Positions 36,469 to 45,631 are shown, numbered from the stretch's first letter. The stretch is DNA of 64,000 nucleotides from Lentibacillus saliphilus (GCF_019093865.1 NZ_JABJXD010000001.1:496001-560000); one strand, 5' to 3'. Notes: a model not told the origin generated them from the sequence alone. Made by a program: numbers and translations.

Positions 36469-37179
36469 TTACAAGTTAATAAGGTATCCGCCAGCCGTGT
36501 TCCAATACGTACCCCAAACTTTTTGCTCTTTACTTACTACAATTGGCGTCCACCTTGCGAAGGCACCTTCCCAAATTGTTGTGCTATAAGCCCGAACCGA
36601 TGTGTGATAATGACTTCTAACATCTTTAGTAATTTTTACACCGAAATTGTAGTTTGTTACATACGCCCCATTACCATATGTGCTTGTAACTCGGTAGCCA
36701 TTATGCGTATACCTCACATAAGAACTAAGCTTTGTGATCTTAAGTCCAAATATCTCTTGGGTAACCGTATAAGTTGCTCTACGGTAATACGTTGCCTGCA
36801 GATCAGGGACTTCTTCTACCCCCTCATCTACAGTAATAGTCAAATCTTTCCGAATCAATACATCGCCATTTTTTAAAGCCACAGATTCCCCTGCATTTAG
36901 TGCGTTACTCTTCTCTATTAATGCTCTGAATAATTCTGGATCATTCAAGTACTGAATCAGCTTCTCTTGTTTAACGCGGTCAAGTGCTTTGAATTCCTTC
37001 AATAATTGGTTCGCTTCCTGATCATGCTTTGCCAATTCTCCTAAATGCTGTGTGTAACCTTCAACTGACTGAAGAACCCCCTGTTTACCATGCGATGCAG
37101 CAGATACACTAGAAGCAATTCCCAAAACAGAAACAACTAAGGCCAAGGACAGAAGTAGCATGCCAACTTTTTTCATCAT
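36469..37179 (-). CDS. Secreted protein of unknown function with a basic, aromatic C-terminal half
   Basis: The 236-residue protein has a signal peptide (KKVGMLLLSLALVVSVLGIA, cleavage likely after SAA near 28). A helical, Glu/Lys-rich half follows (about 30-125, for example LLKEFKALDRVKQEKLIQYL), then a Tyr/Thr/Arg-rich beta half (about 128-236) with QEIFGLKITKLSSYVRYTHN. The two halves look like a pro-region and a mature domain. The basic second half contrasts with the acidic proteins around it. The motif SHYHTSVRAYSTTI faintly recalls lactococcin-972-type bacteriocins, too weakly to assign. A small membrane peptide gene follows in the same direction. Confidence 0.75.
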   Translation of the reverse strand: MMKKVGMLLLSLALVVSVLGIASSVSAASHGKQGVLQSVEGYTQHLGELAKHDQEANQLLKEFKALDRVKQEKLIQYLNDPELFRALIEKSNALNAGESVALKNGDVLIRKDLTITVDEGVEEVPDLQATYYRRATYTVTQEIFGLKITKLSSYVRYTHNGYRVTSTYGNGAYVTNYNFGVKITKDVRSHYHTSVRAYSTTIWEGAFARWTPIVVSKEQKVWGTYWNTAGGYLINL

Positions 37180-37802
37180 ACTTCTTCACCAACCTTTCTG
37201 TGTTTGTACTAATATATGAGGTTGGTTTTAAAATATTACATGAAATTTTTGGTTTTTAAAAAGTATTTAAACTGTCAATCATCTCGAGTTATGAGAAGGC
37301 TGAATCGGTAATATTTCAAACAGTTTCGATATAAGGTTTATATTTGGCATAGGTATTCCATGGCGAACATTGCTTCTATGACTTGTTACAAGGTAAACGT
37401 GGGATTGTCTTATGTATATATTTTGAAGGATTGAATCGAAAGTAAATATATGAGCAGCGCCCCTCGGTCAAATTTGTGGTTGCTCTTATAAGAAGTCAAA
37501 ACGCGGTGTCAATCATTCAACTACATTTGGTGGAATTTATATTGGAGTCTGCTCTTCGTGAGCGGAGAAATCAGAATAACATGATCTTAATTGTTGGTCA
37601 CCTCCATTGTCATGACATTACTATATATAATCCATTCGATATTGACACGGCAAACTCCTGCTAAATTTTCATTTCATATAAAATTAAATGAACAACTATT
37701 TTTTCTAATTCGTCGATTCTTATAAAATCAACGAAAATTTAACCACTGTTTAACCTCGATTCATTAAGATATATCCATATAACAGTTTAGGAGCTGATTT
37801 TT
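37180..37802. other. Long gap without a recognisable gene
   Basis: This 623-base stretch lies between a divergent pair of genes. One short open frame (37476-37664) has no ribosome site and no familiar sequence. The region is AT-rich, and its divergent position means it holds promoters for both sides. It may contain decayed mobile DNA, but I see no transposase motif or inverted ends. Confidence 0.35.
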
Positions 37803-38780
37803 TTGACCAAACGCATCACCCTTATATGTTTTGGATGTGTACTATTATTGCTTACAACATCATGTGCCTATCTTGAAGATTTCGTTATGGACAGTGGCGA
37901 ACAAAGTGATAAGAATGATGAAACACCTCAAAATGACATGACGGCTAGCGTACAATTGCCAGATGATTTTCCTGATGATGTTCCTTTTCCGAAATCTTAT
38001 ACGATCTACAATGTCATTGAAGATAAAACCGCTCACACGACAACAGTTATGTATGAGACAAAGGACATGACGAAAGACGACCTGAAATTTATGTACGATA
38101 GTTTTGGCATAAAAAAAGCGTATGAAGTCACCCGCGACGAACTCGCGAATGGCAATTATCATTTAGAATTCAAGGGGGATGACACCACCTTCACAATTGC
38201 AATTCATAACACGAATATACCAACCGTTTCTGTCACGTACGGCACCACAGAAGAGGTTGAGGCTCAAGAGACAAAGACAGACGAAGATCAAGAAGAGGTC
38301 GCATCTGAAGATCACCAACAAGATGACGCTGGAAACAATTCGACAAATAATACTGATTCAACTGAAGAAAAAAAGGATGATAATAGTACAGATAAAACCC
38401 ATATGTTCTCAGATGTCCCTCATGTTGGAATTCTTGAAGAGCTTACATTTATTCAGACTGCAGAATTGCCACAACGAGATTTCCCTGACTATTTCCCATT
38501 TCCTATAGACTCGGAAGTATACCTCATACAAGAATTTGATGAAGGTCATCAAGACGTCATTAAAGTTCGTACAGCGCTTTACAACACAAGCATATATGAC
38601 CTTGACCTTATCTATTCAGCTCTATATGAAACACTGAATTGGGAATATGAACTACACCTTTTGTCAGACACCAATTTCCAGATGACATTAATGAATGAGC
38701 CTGAAGAATTTTTTATTAATGTGTTTAAAGATGCAAACGGACAACTGTATTTAGATGTCGATTATTCTGTATCGAAATAA
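37803..38780 (+). CDS. Lipoprotein with a duplicated domain
   Basis: The 325-residue protein starts at TTG after AGGAGCTGATTTTT. The lipobox is LTTSC (cysteine 21). Two similar halves, about 52-147 and 222-325, both open with LPxxDFPxxFPFP-like sequence (LPDDFPDDVPFPKSYTIY and LPQRDFPDYFPFPIDSEVYL) and continue with a matching beta pattern. A strongly acidic, Asn/Asp/Glu-rich linker (about 150-200) joins them. The arrangement is of an extracellular binding protein tethered to the membrane; the ligand is unknown. No known catalytic motif is present. Confidence 0.82.
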   Translation: MTKRITLICFGCVLLLLTTSCAYLEDFVMDSGEQSDKNDETPQNDMTASVQLPDDFPDDVPFPKSYTIYNVIEDKTAHTTTVMYETKDMTKDDLKFMYDSFGIKKAYEVTRDELANGNYHLEFKGDDTTFTIAIHNTNIPTVSVTYGTTEEVEAQETKTDEDQEEVASEDHQQDDAGNNSTNNTDSTEEKKDDNSTDKTHMFSDVPHVGILEELTFIQTAELPQRDFPDYFPFPIDSEVYLIQEFDEGHQDVIKVRTALYNTSIYDLDLIYSALYETLNWEYELHLLSDTNFQMTLMNEPEEFFINVFKDANGQLYLDVDYSVSK

Positions 38781-38830
38781 CATTGAACTTAAGATCATTG
38801 TCTATGTTTCGTAAAAGCGCATGTAAAAAT

Positions 38831-38868
38831 TGCTCCCCAGTTCATTAGACCTAGGGAGCATTATTTTG
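38831..38868 (+). terminator. Terminator of the duplicated-domain lipoprotein gene
   Basis: TGCTCCC pairs with GGGAGCA, extended by AAT/TTA, then TTATTTTG. Confidence 0.75.
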
Positions 38869-38904
38869 TATCACTTACAAAAGTATAATCAGCAACCGTA
38901 ATAA

Positions 38905-38933
38905 CAAAAAAGCTTACCGTCTCATTGGTAAGC
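38905..38933 (-). terminator. Terminator of the pilus operon
   Basis: GCTTACC and GGTAAGC form a 7-bp stem; the minus strand continues with six T. It lies 41 bases beyond the last sortase stop. Confidence 0.75.
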
Positions 38934-38973
38934 GTCACAGAACATATTATAAAGGGGCATGATGACGAGCACT

Positions 38974-39666
38974 TCACTTTTCTGATACCCGTTCGGCATG
39001 AACTAAAAGTCTATGACTATTTGATCCGTATGGATGACAGGTAATTAGTGATGCGCGGTCTTCAGTATCCGTAATTTGTAAACTGTCTGTTTCATGGGGT
39101 AGAACGATTTCAACATCATATACCCGATATTCTAGTTTGTCTTCGAGTGTATAAATGAAAAATGTGTCCCCACGCTTTAACTCATCCAAATGGCGAAACA
39201 TTACCTTCGTCCCCATTCCGCGGTGTCCTGCCAACACGGTGTGTGTGCTGTTGCCACCGATTGGAAGTGATGAGCCTTCTACATGGCCTACACCTTTTGA
39301 CAATTCATTTTCCGTCGAACCTAAATAAATTGGGATTTCCAAGTCGAGCTTCGGAATTTCGATAGAAGCAATATTCGTGCCGTCATCAGGTGTATCCTTA
39401 CACTCCTCGATGCGGCTTCTGTCATACGCTTCTGTAAATGGATCATGTAAGCCGTCCTCATTGTTATAAATGGCTTCATTGCATTCTTTAACGGAATTAA
39501 CGTGATGATTGATCTCTTCAGGAGGCATTAACTCAACAGTTTCTTTAAATTGTTTGACGTGTGATTTTTGAATTTGCTCGTTCACCAATTGAGCACCGTG
39601 TGGATAAATAAGGATCACCAGACCAATGAAAAATAATATTACAATCCAGAAGTTCTTTTTCATCAT
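38974..39666 (-). CDS. Class C (pilin-polymerising) sortase
   Basis: The 230-residue protein has an N-terminal membrane helix (about 6-22). The catalytic residues are H148 (VLAGHRG), C210 (SLITCHPYG) and R219 (SHRLLV). A DPF motif at 75-77 is the flexible lid that covers the active site in class C sortases. No C-terminal helix is present, unlike the other sortase here. The enzyme joins pilin subunits through the pilin-motif lysine. Its start overlaps the stop of the preceding sortase gene by four bases. Confidence 0.93.
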   Translation of the reverse strand: MMKKNFWIVILFFIGLVILIYPHGAQLVNEQIQKSHVKQFKETVELMPPEEINHHVNSVKECNEAIYNNEDGLHDPFTEAYDRSRIEECKDTPDDGTNIASIEIPKLDLEIPIYLGSTENELSKGVGHVEGSSLPIGGNSTHTVLAGHRGMGTKVMFRHLDELKRGDTFFIYTLEDKLEYRVYDVEIVLPHETDSLQITDTEDRASLITCHPYGSNSHRLLVHAERVSEK

Positions 39667-40520
39667 AATCCCTCTTTTAATCGCTTTCTCTTACGATACG
39701 TAAAAAATAATATAATCAACACGAGTGCGATCACACCGATTATAACAAGTGACCATTCTGATATAGGTTGAGCATTGGAAGACGAACCTATGTCTGTTGA
39801 TTGATCTGAGGCAAATGAAGCGACTTGTTCTTCCATTGGAACGCGTTTGCCACGTACCAAAAGACGATGGGTATTAATCATATAAGGTTCACACGTAATT
39901 AAAGTTACGTAGTCTTCATCTTCCTCCATCTCTAGCCAATTTGTTTCGGATGGTAGTACCACCTGGATGTCATCAACTTTATAAGCAAGGGTCTCATCAA
40001 GCGTATGAATGTAAAAATGTTCATTCTCACCGACTTTGTCTAAATCACGAAAAAGCTTGGCACTCGGCAAGCCACGATGAGCTGTTAATGCTGCATGAGA
40101 GCCGTCTCCACCAATCGGTAATGACGAATTTGACATGTGTCCGATCCCTTGTTCAAGTACGTCATTGCTCACACCATGGTAGATCGGTAGATTCACATCA
40201 ATACTCGGTATTTCTAGACTGCCCATCGATTCACCGACATTGAGCATGTTAAAATAGCCCGAAGCGACTGTCTGGTCTTCACCTTGATCTGAGAAGGGAT
40301 CTGTCAATGGGGTCGCAGTTTCATTAATTTTTTCATTATATGTCGCTGCTTGTTCACGCAAATTATTTTTTTCATCATCCGTCATTTGTTCTAATGCGGC
40401 TTCATGCTTCTGTATCGCTGTATGGTGTGCTTGTGTGCTCATCCAGTTTCCAATAATAGGATAAGAAAAAACCGCCAAGCCGATTATGAAAATAAGTGGA
40501 ATGATAACTTTCTTAATCAA
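39663..40520 (-). CDS. Class C sortase with C-terminal membrane anchor
   Basis: The 285-residue protein has a leading helix (about 5-25) and a second helix near the C-terminus (about 258-278) followed by RKRKRLKEGL. The catalytic residues are H148 (LTAHRG), C210 (TLITCEPY) and R219 (THRLLV); the lid DPF lies at 74-76. Together with the second sortase, it would polymerise the backbone pilin and attach the tip protein. It is separated from the pilin gene by 360 bases, most of them a repeat element. Confidence 0.95.
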   Translation of the reverse strand: MIKKVIIPLIFIIGLAVFSYPIIGNWMSTQAHHTAIQKHEAALEQMTDDEKNNLREQAATYNEKINETATPLTDPFSDQGEDQTVASGYFNMLNVGESMGSLEIPSIDVNLPIYHGVSNDVLEQGIGHMSNSSLPIGGDGSHAALTAHRGLPSAKLFRDLDKVGENEHFYIHTLDETLAYKVDDIQVVLPSETNWLEMEEDEDYVTLITCEPYMINTHRLLVRGKRVPMEEQVASFASDQSTDIGSSSNAQPISEWSLVIIGVIALVLIILFFTYRKRKRLKEGL

Positions 40521-40637
40521 TATGAATCCATCCTTTGTACCTTAAATTAATGGACGATTAATCGACTGAATTGATTGGGTTAAAAAGAGACTGGGTTTAT
40601 AGAAGTTTAATCCAATGAAAAACCTAACAATACCACC

Positions 40638-40812
40638 GCTCCGGAAATATACTTCGCGACCGACAAACATGATGTTTTAGTGTCGGCGTTGGTCACAGGA
40701 CGTGACCGAACTTAGGCGACCGCGGGCGGCTGGTAAGCCTCCTCGTGCTATCGCACTGCGGGGTCTAACCTATGCCTTCCTCCCGCAGGAGTCTGCGTAT
40801 ATTTCCGGAGCT
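40638..40812 (-). repeat. Terminally inverted structured repeat, long copy (about 175 bp)
   Basis: The same element as at 21071-21186 but in opposite orientation, with the same GCTCCGGAAATATAC ends. It carries about 59 extra bases near one end. These fold into hairpins of their own: GGTCACAGGACGTGACC, and CCGACA...TGTCGG enclosing AACATGATGTT. The outer left flank (CGCAAAAGACGAACAATGC) recurs at 62807-62858. It lies inside the pilus operon, between the backbone pilin and sortase genes. Confidence 0.85.
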
Positions 40813-40880
40813 ATTGTTAAGCATTGTTCGTCTTTTGCGTTAAACTATTAGTTATATCCCAGCCTCTTTGTATAGGTCAT

Positions 40881-42566
40881 TTACACACTTTGAACACGTT
40901 TGCGGCGAATATACAATACAAGCGCTGCACCCATTAATGTCAAGCCTACCATCGTGAACAGGACCGTTCCAATTCCGCCTGTTTTAGGGAGTAGCCAACC
41001 AGACTTGGAGTTTTCGACTGTATATTCTGCTGTTTCATTATTAACAATTTCCACTTCGATTGGCGAATTTAACAGACGATAGGATTTTATTTCGCCATCT
41101 TCTTCATACGTCGGTGCTTTTGTTTCTTCTAAATAATACGTACCGACATTCAGACCTGTAATTGTGATTTCACCATTTTCATCGGTTACGAGATTTTCCA
41201 AGAGCCCATCATGAAGAGTACCGTTCACTTTAATAAGTGTGCCTGTTGCATCAATCGTATTGCCATCAGCATCAGTCAGTTTAAATTCGGCACCTGCCAA
41301 TTTAATGCTATGGTCACTGGCATCAACTTTAATAACCTTAACACCACCGTCTGTTAGCTCGATCGGCGTGTCATCTGTTTCTTTTTCTCCTTCATGCTCA
41401 TGCTCATTTTCGAAATCAATTTTTGCTTTGTTGTTAATGATTTCAACTTCAGCATCCTCTTTTACTTTTGCGTCAAATTGAAGTGTCACTTGACCTGGAC
41501 CTGATAGTTGTGAGAAGTCCGTCACAGTCCACGTTAATGTTTGCCCATTTTCTGCAAATGTGAACGCGTCTGGACTTTGTTCATTGCCTGCAAATTCGAG
41601 ATTGTCATCTAGAACATCTGTCACAACAAAGCTATTATAGTCTGAAATGTCACCTGGAATATCAATCGTTAACGTGTATGTGACAATATCGCCACGATTG
41701 ACCTCTGGCTCGCTGACTTCTTTAATAATTTCAGGGGACTTATAGTTAACCGCACTTTCTACAACGACAGTACCTTCATGCGTGAATTCAGGTGCAGGGC
41801 CAAAGCTACCACTTTCCGTAATAGAGAATTCAATTCTTTGGTCGCCTAGCACATATCCTTCAAGCGTCTCAACTTCTTTAAAGTAATAATCACCGTATGC
41901 TAAACCATCAATACGAACTTTACCATTAGCATCCGTCGAAAATTGAGTCACACCATCCATTTCAACAAGCGTGTCATCCGCTGCATTGTATAATTCATAT
42001 TTAACCCCAGCAAGAACCCCTTCCGTATCACCATCGAATTTAGTAAGCTCAACAGCTCCACGAATAATTTCGTTCTTTGGATAAATGTGAACGTTGTAAT
42101 TAACCTCTGATCCGTCTTGACTTGTCATTGGAATATCAACATAATAATCATTTGGATTTAGATTGACATGATCTGGACCATCAATCTCTTCAACCTTATA
42201 CCGCCCTAGTGGCAGGTTGGCAAATAGAGCTTCACCATATGCATCTGTTATTTCTTGGAAAACAGCGCCGTCTGTTACTTCTGTCCACTCATCTGTCATA
42301 GGATCAAAAGCGTGTGTTTGTGTAATTTTAAATGTGACACCTTCTAATAAAACAGCATCGTCAGGGACATCCTGTTCCTGTCCTTCTGTACCATCACCTG
42401 GTGCACCGTCTTCAGCACCTGGCTCTCTTTCATACTTATGAATTGTTAATGAGCCATTGTAATCATTATTATGATCACCATTAGCACTCACAGGCGCAGC
42501 CGGAAGCATTAAACTCAGTAGAAGAACCGCCACCAAAACATGATAAATAGAAAAACGTTTTTTCAT
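40881..42566 (-). CDS. Sortase-anchored backbone pilin (SpaA/Cna_B type)
   Basis: The 561-residue protein has a signal peptide (about 1-28), then Cna_B/SpaA beta-domains. The pilin motif IYPKN has its lysine at 164, the residue expected to receive the next subunit. Further Cna_B repeats start near VELTKFDGDTEGVLAGVKYE and VKVIKVDASDHSIKLAGAEF. A DUF11/isopeptide-type domain lies around 285-390. The E-box YYLEETKAP is near 490. LPKTG at 526-530, a hydrophobic helix and RRKRVQSV complete the cell-wall sorting signal. The sequence is acidic. It lies 31 bases after the tip protein gene in the same operon. Confidence 0.95.
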   Translation of the reverse strand: MKKRFSIYHVLVAVLLLSLMLPAAPVSANGDHNNDYNGSLTIHKYEREPGAEDGAPGDGTEGQEQDVPDDAVLLEGVTFKITQTHAFDPMTDEWTEVTDGAVFQEITDAYGEALFANLPLGRYKVEEIDGPDHVNLNPNDYYVDIPMTSQDGSEVNYNVHIYPKNEIIRGAVELTKFDGDTEGVLAGVKYELYNAADDTLVEMDGVTQFSTDANGKVRIDGLAYGDYYFKEVETLEGYVLGDQRIEFSITESGSFGPAPEFTHEGTVVVESAVNYKSPEIIKEVSEPEVNRGDIVTYTLTIDIPGDISDYNSFVVTDVLDDNLEFAGNEQSPDAFTFAENGQTLTWTVTDFSQLSGPGQVTLQFDAKVKEDAEVEIINNKAKIDFENEHEHEGEKETDDTPIELTDGGVKVIKVDASDHSIKLAGAEFKLTDADGNTIDATGTLIKVNGTLHDGLLENLVTDENGEITITGLNVGTYYLEETKAPTYEEDGEIKSYRLLNSPIEVEIVNNETAEYTVENSKSGWLLPKTGGIGTVLFTMVGLTLMGAALVLYIRRKRVQSV

Positions 42567-42597
42567 CTCATATTCCCTCCTATTTTAAGGTCGTAAA

Positions 42598-45273
42598 TTA
42601 AGCCTTACGCCGTCGGATGGCAAACCATATTGCTGCAGCCATTATTAAAATTCCGACACTATAAAATCCTAGTGTTCCGATTCCGCCTGTCTTTGGAATC
42701 TCCCATTCTTGCAACGTATTTTCAACTTCTTTTGAAATGTGCAACGCTTCTGGTGTTATTTCAACAGTGATCTCTTCTAAAAGTAAACGATAGCCGTCTG
42801 GCGCTTTCGTTTCTCTGATTGTGTACGTTCCCCATTCAAGCTCATCAAAGACGATCGTGCCAGTTTCATCCGAAATGGCAGTCGCAACGTCATTTCCATT
42901 GCCATCAGATAAAACAAACTCCGCTCCTTGAAGCGCATCTCCGTTTTCATCAACCTTCTGAATCGTGACAGAACCAAGCTTCTTCGTGTAAACGTAAATT
43001 ACCGTTTGTTCCTCTAGTTGAAATGTTCCAGAAGCAGGTGCACTATTCGGATCCATCTCTTTGAATTCATATCCCGGAATTTGTTTTTGTTCCGTTGTGT
43101 ATGAATCGCCTATCTGGCCTGAGTACACGTCCTCGTCTGCGATGACATTCCCATCCTCATCCACATATGTTGCCGTCACATCTCCAGCGACGAGTTCATC
43201 CGTTCGTGCGTAACCGAACCATACAGCGACACATGCGTTCCCTGAAGTGAGTTCAACTGGGGTTGGATTGTCGCCAACTGTTAATGTAAAATCTGGTACG
43301 ACGTTCGCTGTCACGTCATATGTCTCATTAAACGATAAGTCATCACCATAGAGCTCTGTATACAATTGTTCGGCCTGGTCTGGACTTGAGACGACGTCTC
43401 CATTGCTGTCAATCGGATCGCCATCTACATTAACTCGATAGCCTTTTTTCGTGATTTTACCAGTGTCAAGCCCAACCTCTGGAATTGGAAACTGTCTCGT
43501 CGCTGCATCCCCGTTAAAGTCGGTATAATTCAGTGGTGTCGTTTTGTTTGTCGGATACATCACTTGACCTTCCGGATCCTTAAAGCAATCAATGACCACT
43601 TTATATTTGAGAGAATAGACGTCTCCCTCTTTAATGTCGCCTATGTCCCACGTAAACGTCTCTGAAGCCGCATCCCATGACACACTTCCATGCGAGACGT
43701 CATAATTGGTTCCCCCGTAACCGCCATCTGCAACGAGATTAAACATATCACCTAACGGATCTGTCACGACGGCATTTGTCGCTGGATAATTAAGTGCGGC
43801 AGCAATGTCTTCAAATATCGGAGTTAAGTCATCTTCTCCGCCTTCGTAATACCCTTTGTTTTGACTGTTTTCCAGTACATATGAAGCGTCAGAATTATTG
43901 CCAACTCCAAGACCGATTGAATACATGCCAATGCCGGCATTCATGATGTGGTGCGCTTCTGAAAGAGTGGGAATTCCATTTGTAGTAACTCTGAAACCAT
44001 CCACCGTATACCTCTCATCAAAAAAACCTAAAAAACCAGTCGGATAATCGTAGTCACTCCCATTTCCAAGTTCGTTTCCATAGTCAAAATTTGATAACAG
44101 GAAATCATACTTATTCCCTGGCCATGAATGTGATGTCGCACTACCTGCTTTAAAGCTATACGTCGGCGATCCATCACTTAACAGCACTATTGTTTTTTGA
44201 TCAGCTGTACTTCCATTAAGAAGCGCATCCGCCTGATGAATGCCTGCTTGAATGTTCGTGCCTCCAGTGGCTGTAATACCATCAATGGCATTTTTTAACG
44301 TTGATTTATTTTGATAGCCTTTAAAGTCGGTCACCGTGCCATGTGTCCGGTTAAACGGCACGAGGGCAATGCGTGTTGTTGAATCTGGAATTAACAAATT
44401 GTCTACGAACTGTTTGGCGGCTGTTTTGGCTTTTTGCAGCTTAGAGCCTGCCATACTACCTGATCGGTCAAAAACAATGACAATGTCTGAACTCGTCTTT
44501 AGGTTCTTACCTTCTAGTGTAAGTTCGACTTCCCATTCACCATAATCCGCTGTTTCTGCTGCTTGTTTGTCGAGCTTCAACGAGCCCGGGTCTGGCCAGT
44601 TGCTTCCGCTCATGACACCAGGCAGTGCTTTAGGCGTTTTTGTCGCTGTAAATGCTGGCATTTCAATAGCTGATGCCTGATCGTCTTCACTATTGGCACC
44701 ATCCTCAGTGCCCTGTTCGTCATTTGTTTGATCATCTCGTTCAGTCGTTTCTTCTTCATCCGTTGTCGTGTCGTCTGAACCTTCCTCTGAAGGCTCTTCT
44801 TCTGTTTCAGATTCAGATGATGGCTCTTCTTGCTCGACTGGTGGATCTTGCTGTTCAATGACAGCCTCAGCCGCTGCGGTTAACAAAACCTCTCCTTGAT
44901 CAACCTCTACGGTAAGTTCAAAAGCCGTTTGTTCAGGATTTGTGATGGTTGTAGCTATCTCTACTACACCAGCGTGGTCGGTCGAGAAATCATCAATGAC
45001 ATATCCACTTTCTATTACTGTCGCAGTATTAACGGATATATCACCGTGCGTTTGACCAACACCAAACATAATCGTCATCGCTTTGGTATCATCCTGCGGC
45101 ATATCTGTCGCATCTATTTCCCACTTAATGACGCCATCATGTTGTTCAACAAACGTGACATCGATCGGTCCTTTTTGCTCAGTTTTAGACTCGGCTATTA
45201 ATCCTAAATTCATCGTAAATAGTTGAAAGATTAATAGTGTCACCGCCATAATATAAATGACTTTGAGCTTCAT
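42598..45273 (-). CDS. VWA-domain pilus tip adhesin with IPKTG anchor
   Basis: The 891-residue protein has a signal peptide (about 1-27), an N-terminal beta domain, and an acidic Glu/Asp/Thr linker (about 139-200) that suits high salt. A von Willebrand A domain follows with an intact MIDAS: D269-x-S271-x-S273 (FDRSGSM), ATGGTN and LLSDGSP. Then come a MucBP-like domain (VTATYVDEDGNVIADEDVYS), a Cna_B domain (VTIQKVDENGDALQGAEFVL) and IPKTG at 859-863 with a membrane helix and RRRKA. A tip protein with VWA binds surfaces or host proteins in other pili. The ribosome site GAGGAGGGAAAGG is strong. It is the first gene of the pilus operon. Confidence 0.93.
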   Translation of the reverse strand: MKLKVIYIMAVTLLIFQLFTMNLGLIAESKTEQKGPIDVTFVEQHDGVIKWEIDATDMPQDDTKAMTIMFGVGQTHGDISVNTATVIESGYVIDDFSTDHAGVVEIATTITNPEQTAFELTVEVDQGEVLLTAAAEAVIEQQDPPVEQEEPSSESETEEEPSEEGSDDTTTDEEETTERDDQTNDEQGTEDGANSEDDQASAIEMPAFTATKTPKALPGVMSGSNWPDPGSLKLDKQAAETADYGEWEVELTLEGKNLKTSSDIVIVFDRSGSMAGSKLQKAKTAAKQFVDNLLIPDSTTRIALVPFNRTHGTVTDFKGYQNKSTLKNAIDGITATGGTNIQAGIHQADALLNGSTADQKTIVLLSDGSPTYSFKAGSATSHSWPGNKYDFLLSNFDYGNELGNGSDYDYPTGFLGFFDERYTVDGFRVTTNGIPTLSEAHHIMNAGIGMYSIGLGVGNNSDASYVLENSQNKGYYEGGEDDLTPIFEDIAAALNYPATNAVVTDPLGDMFNLVADGGYGGTNYDVSHGSVSWDAASETFTWDIGDIKEGDVYSLKYKVVIDCFKDPEGQVMYPTNKTTPLNYTDFNGDAATRQFPIPEVGLDTGKITKKGYRVNVDGDPIDSNGDVVSSPDQAEQLYTELYGDDLSFNETYDVTANVVPDFTLTVGDNPTPVELTSGNACVAVWFGYARTDELVAGDVTATYVDEDGNVIADEDVYSGQIGDSYTTEQKQIPGYEFKEMDPNSAPASGTFQLEEQTVIYVYTKKLGSVTIQKVDENGDALQGAEFVLSDGNGNDVATAISDETGTIVFDELEWGTYTIRETKAPDGYRLLLEEITVEITPEALHISKEVENTLQEWEIPKTGGIGTLGFYSVGILIMAAAIWFAIRRRKA

Positions 45274-45451
45274 CCTTTCCCTCCTCTCCTGTTAACACCA
45301 TGCTCAACGCTTCTTTCAAAGCGTTTAAATGAGCAACTCGTTTGTACGTCCCTCATGACGCATGCAATAAATTGGTCTACAATCCTTGATTGGTATAAGA
45401 TTTATGCCGTTGTTCAACCTCCCTTATGTACTGTTGATTGCTAAAGCGTTC

Positions 45452-45631
45452 GTTCTTTTTAAAACACTTTTATTCTTAATAAAGAACACTACCTAGAGTA
45501 TAAAATATTTTGTTCGTTATAAAAAACGGCAAATTCCGCCTATTTTTCATTATAAAGAACAAAATAGCCTTATTTGCTCCAAATATTGATGTTTTACTTA
45601 GATTTACTGGTTTTTGTTTCTTTTAAAGAAC
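45452..45631. promoter_or_regulatory. Regulatory region of the pilus operon with repeated TTCTTT/AAAGAA elements
   Basis: Two arms, 45506-45522 (TATTTTGTTCGTTATAA) and 45550-45566 (TTATAAAGAACAAAATA), are inverted with one mismatch in 17. Similar elements recur at 45452 (GTTCTTTTTAAA), 45473-45487 (TTCTTAATAAAGAAC) and 45616-45631 (GTTTCTTTTAAAGAAC). On the minus strand TATACT (45502-45497) can be the -10 box of the pilus promoter, so the left arm falls in its spacer. A dedicated regulator probably binds here. Confidence 0.6.

Noticed and set aside
36469-37179. Lactococcin-972-type bacteriocin
   Set aside because: Only one short stretch (SHYHTSVRAYSTTI) faintly fits, and the protein is three times too long for the family.
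37476-37664. 62-residue open frame in the 37.2-37.8 kb gap
   Set aside because: No ribosome site, unusual composition, and no sequence I can relate to a family.
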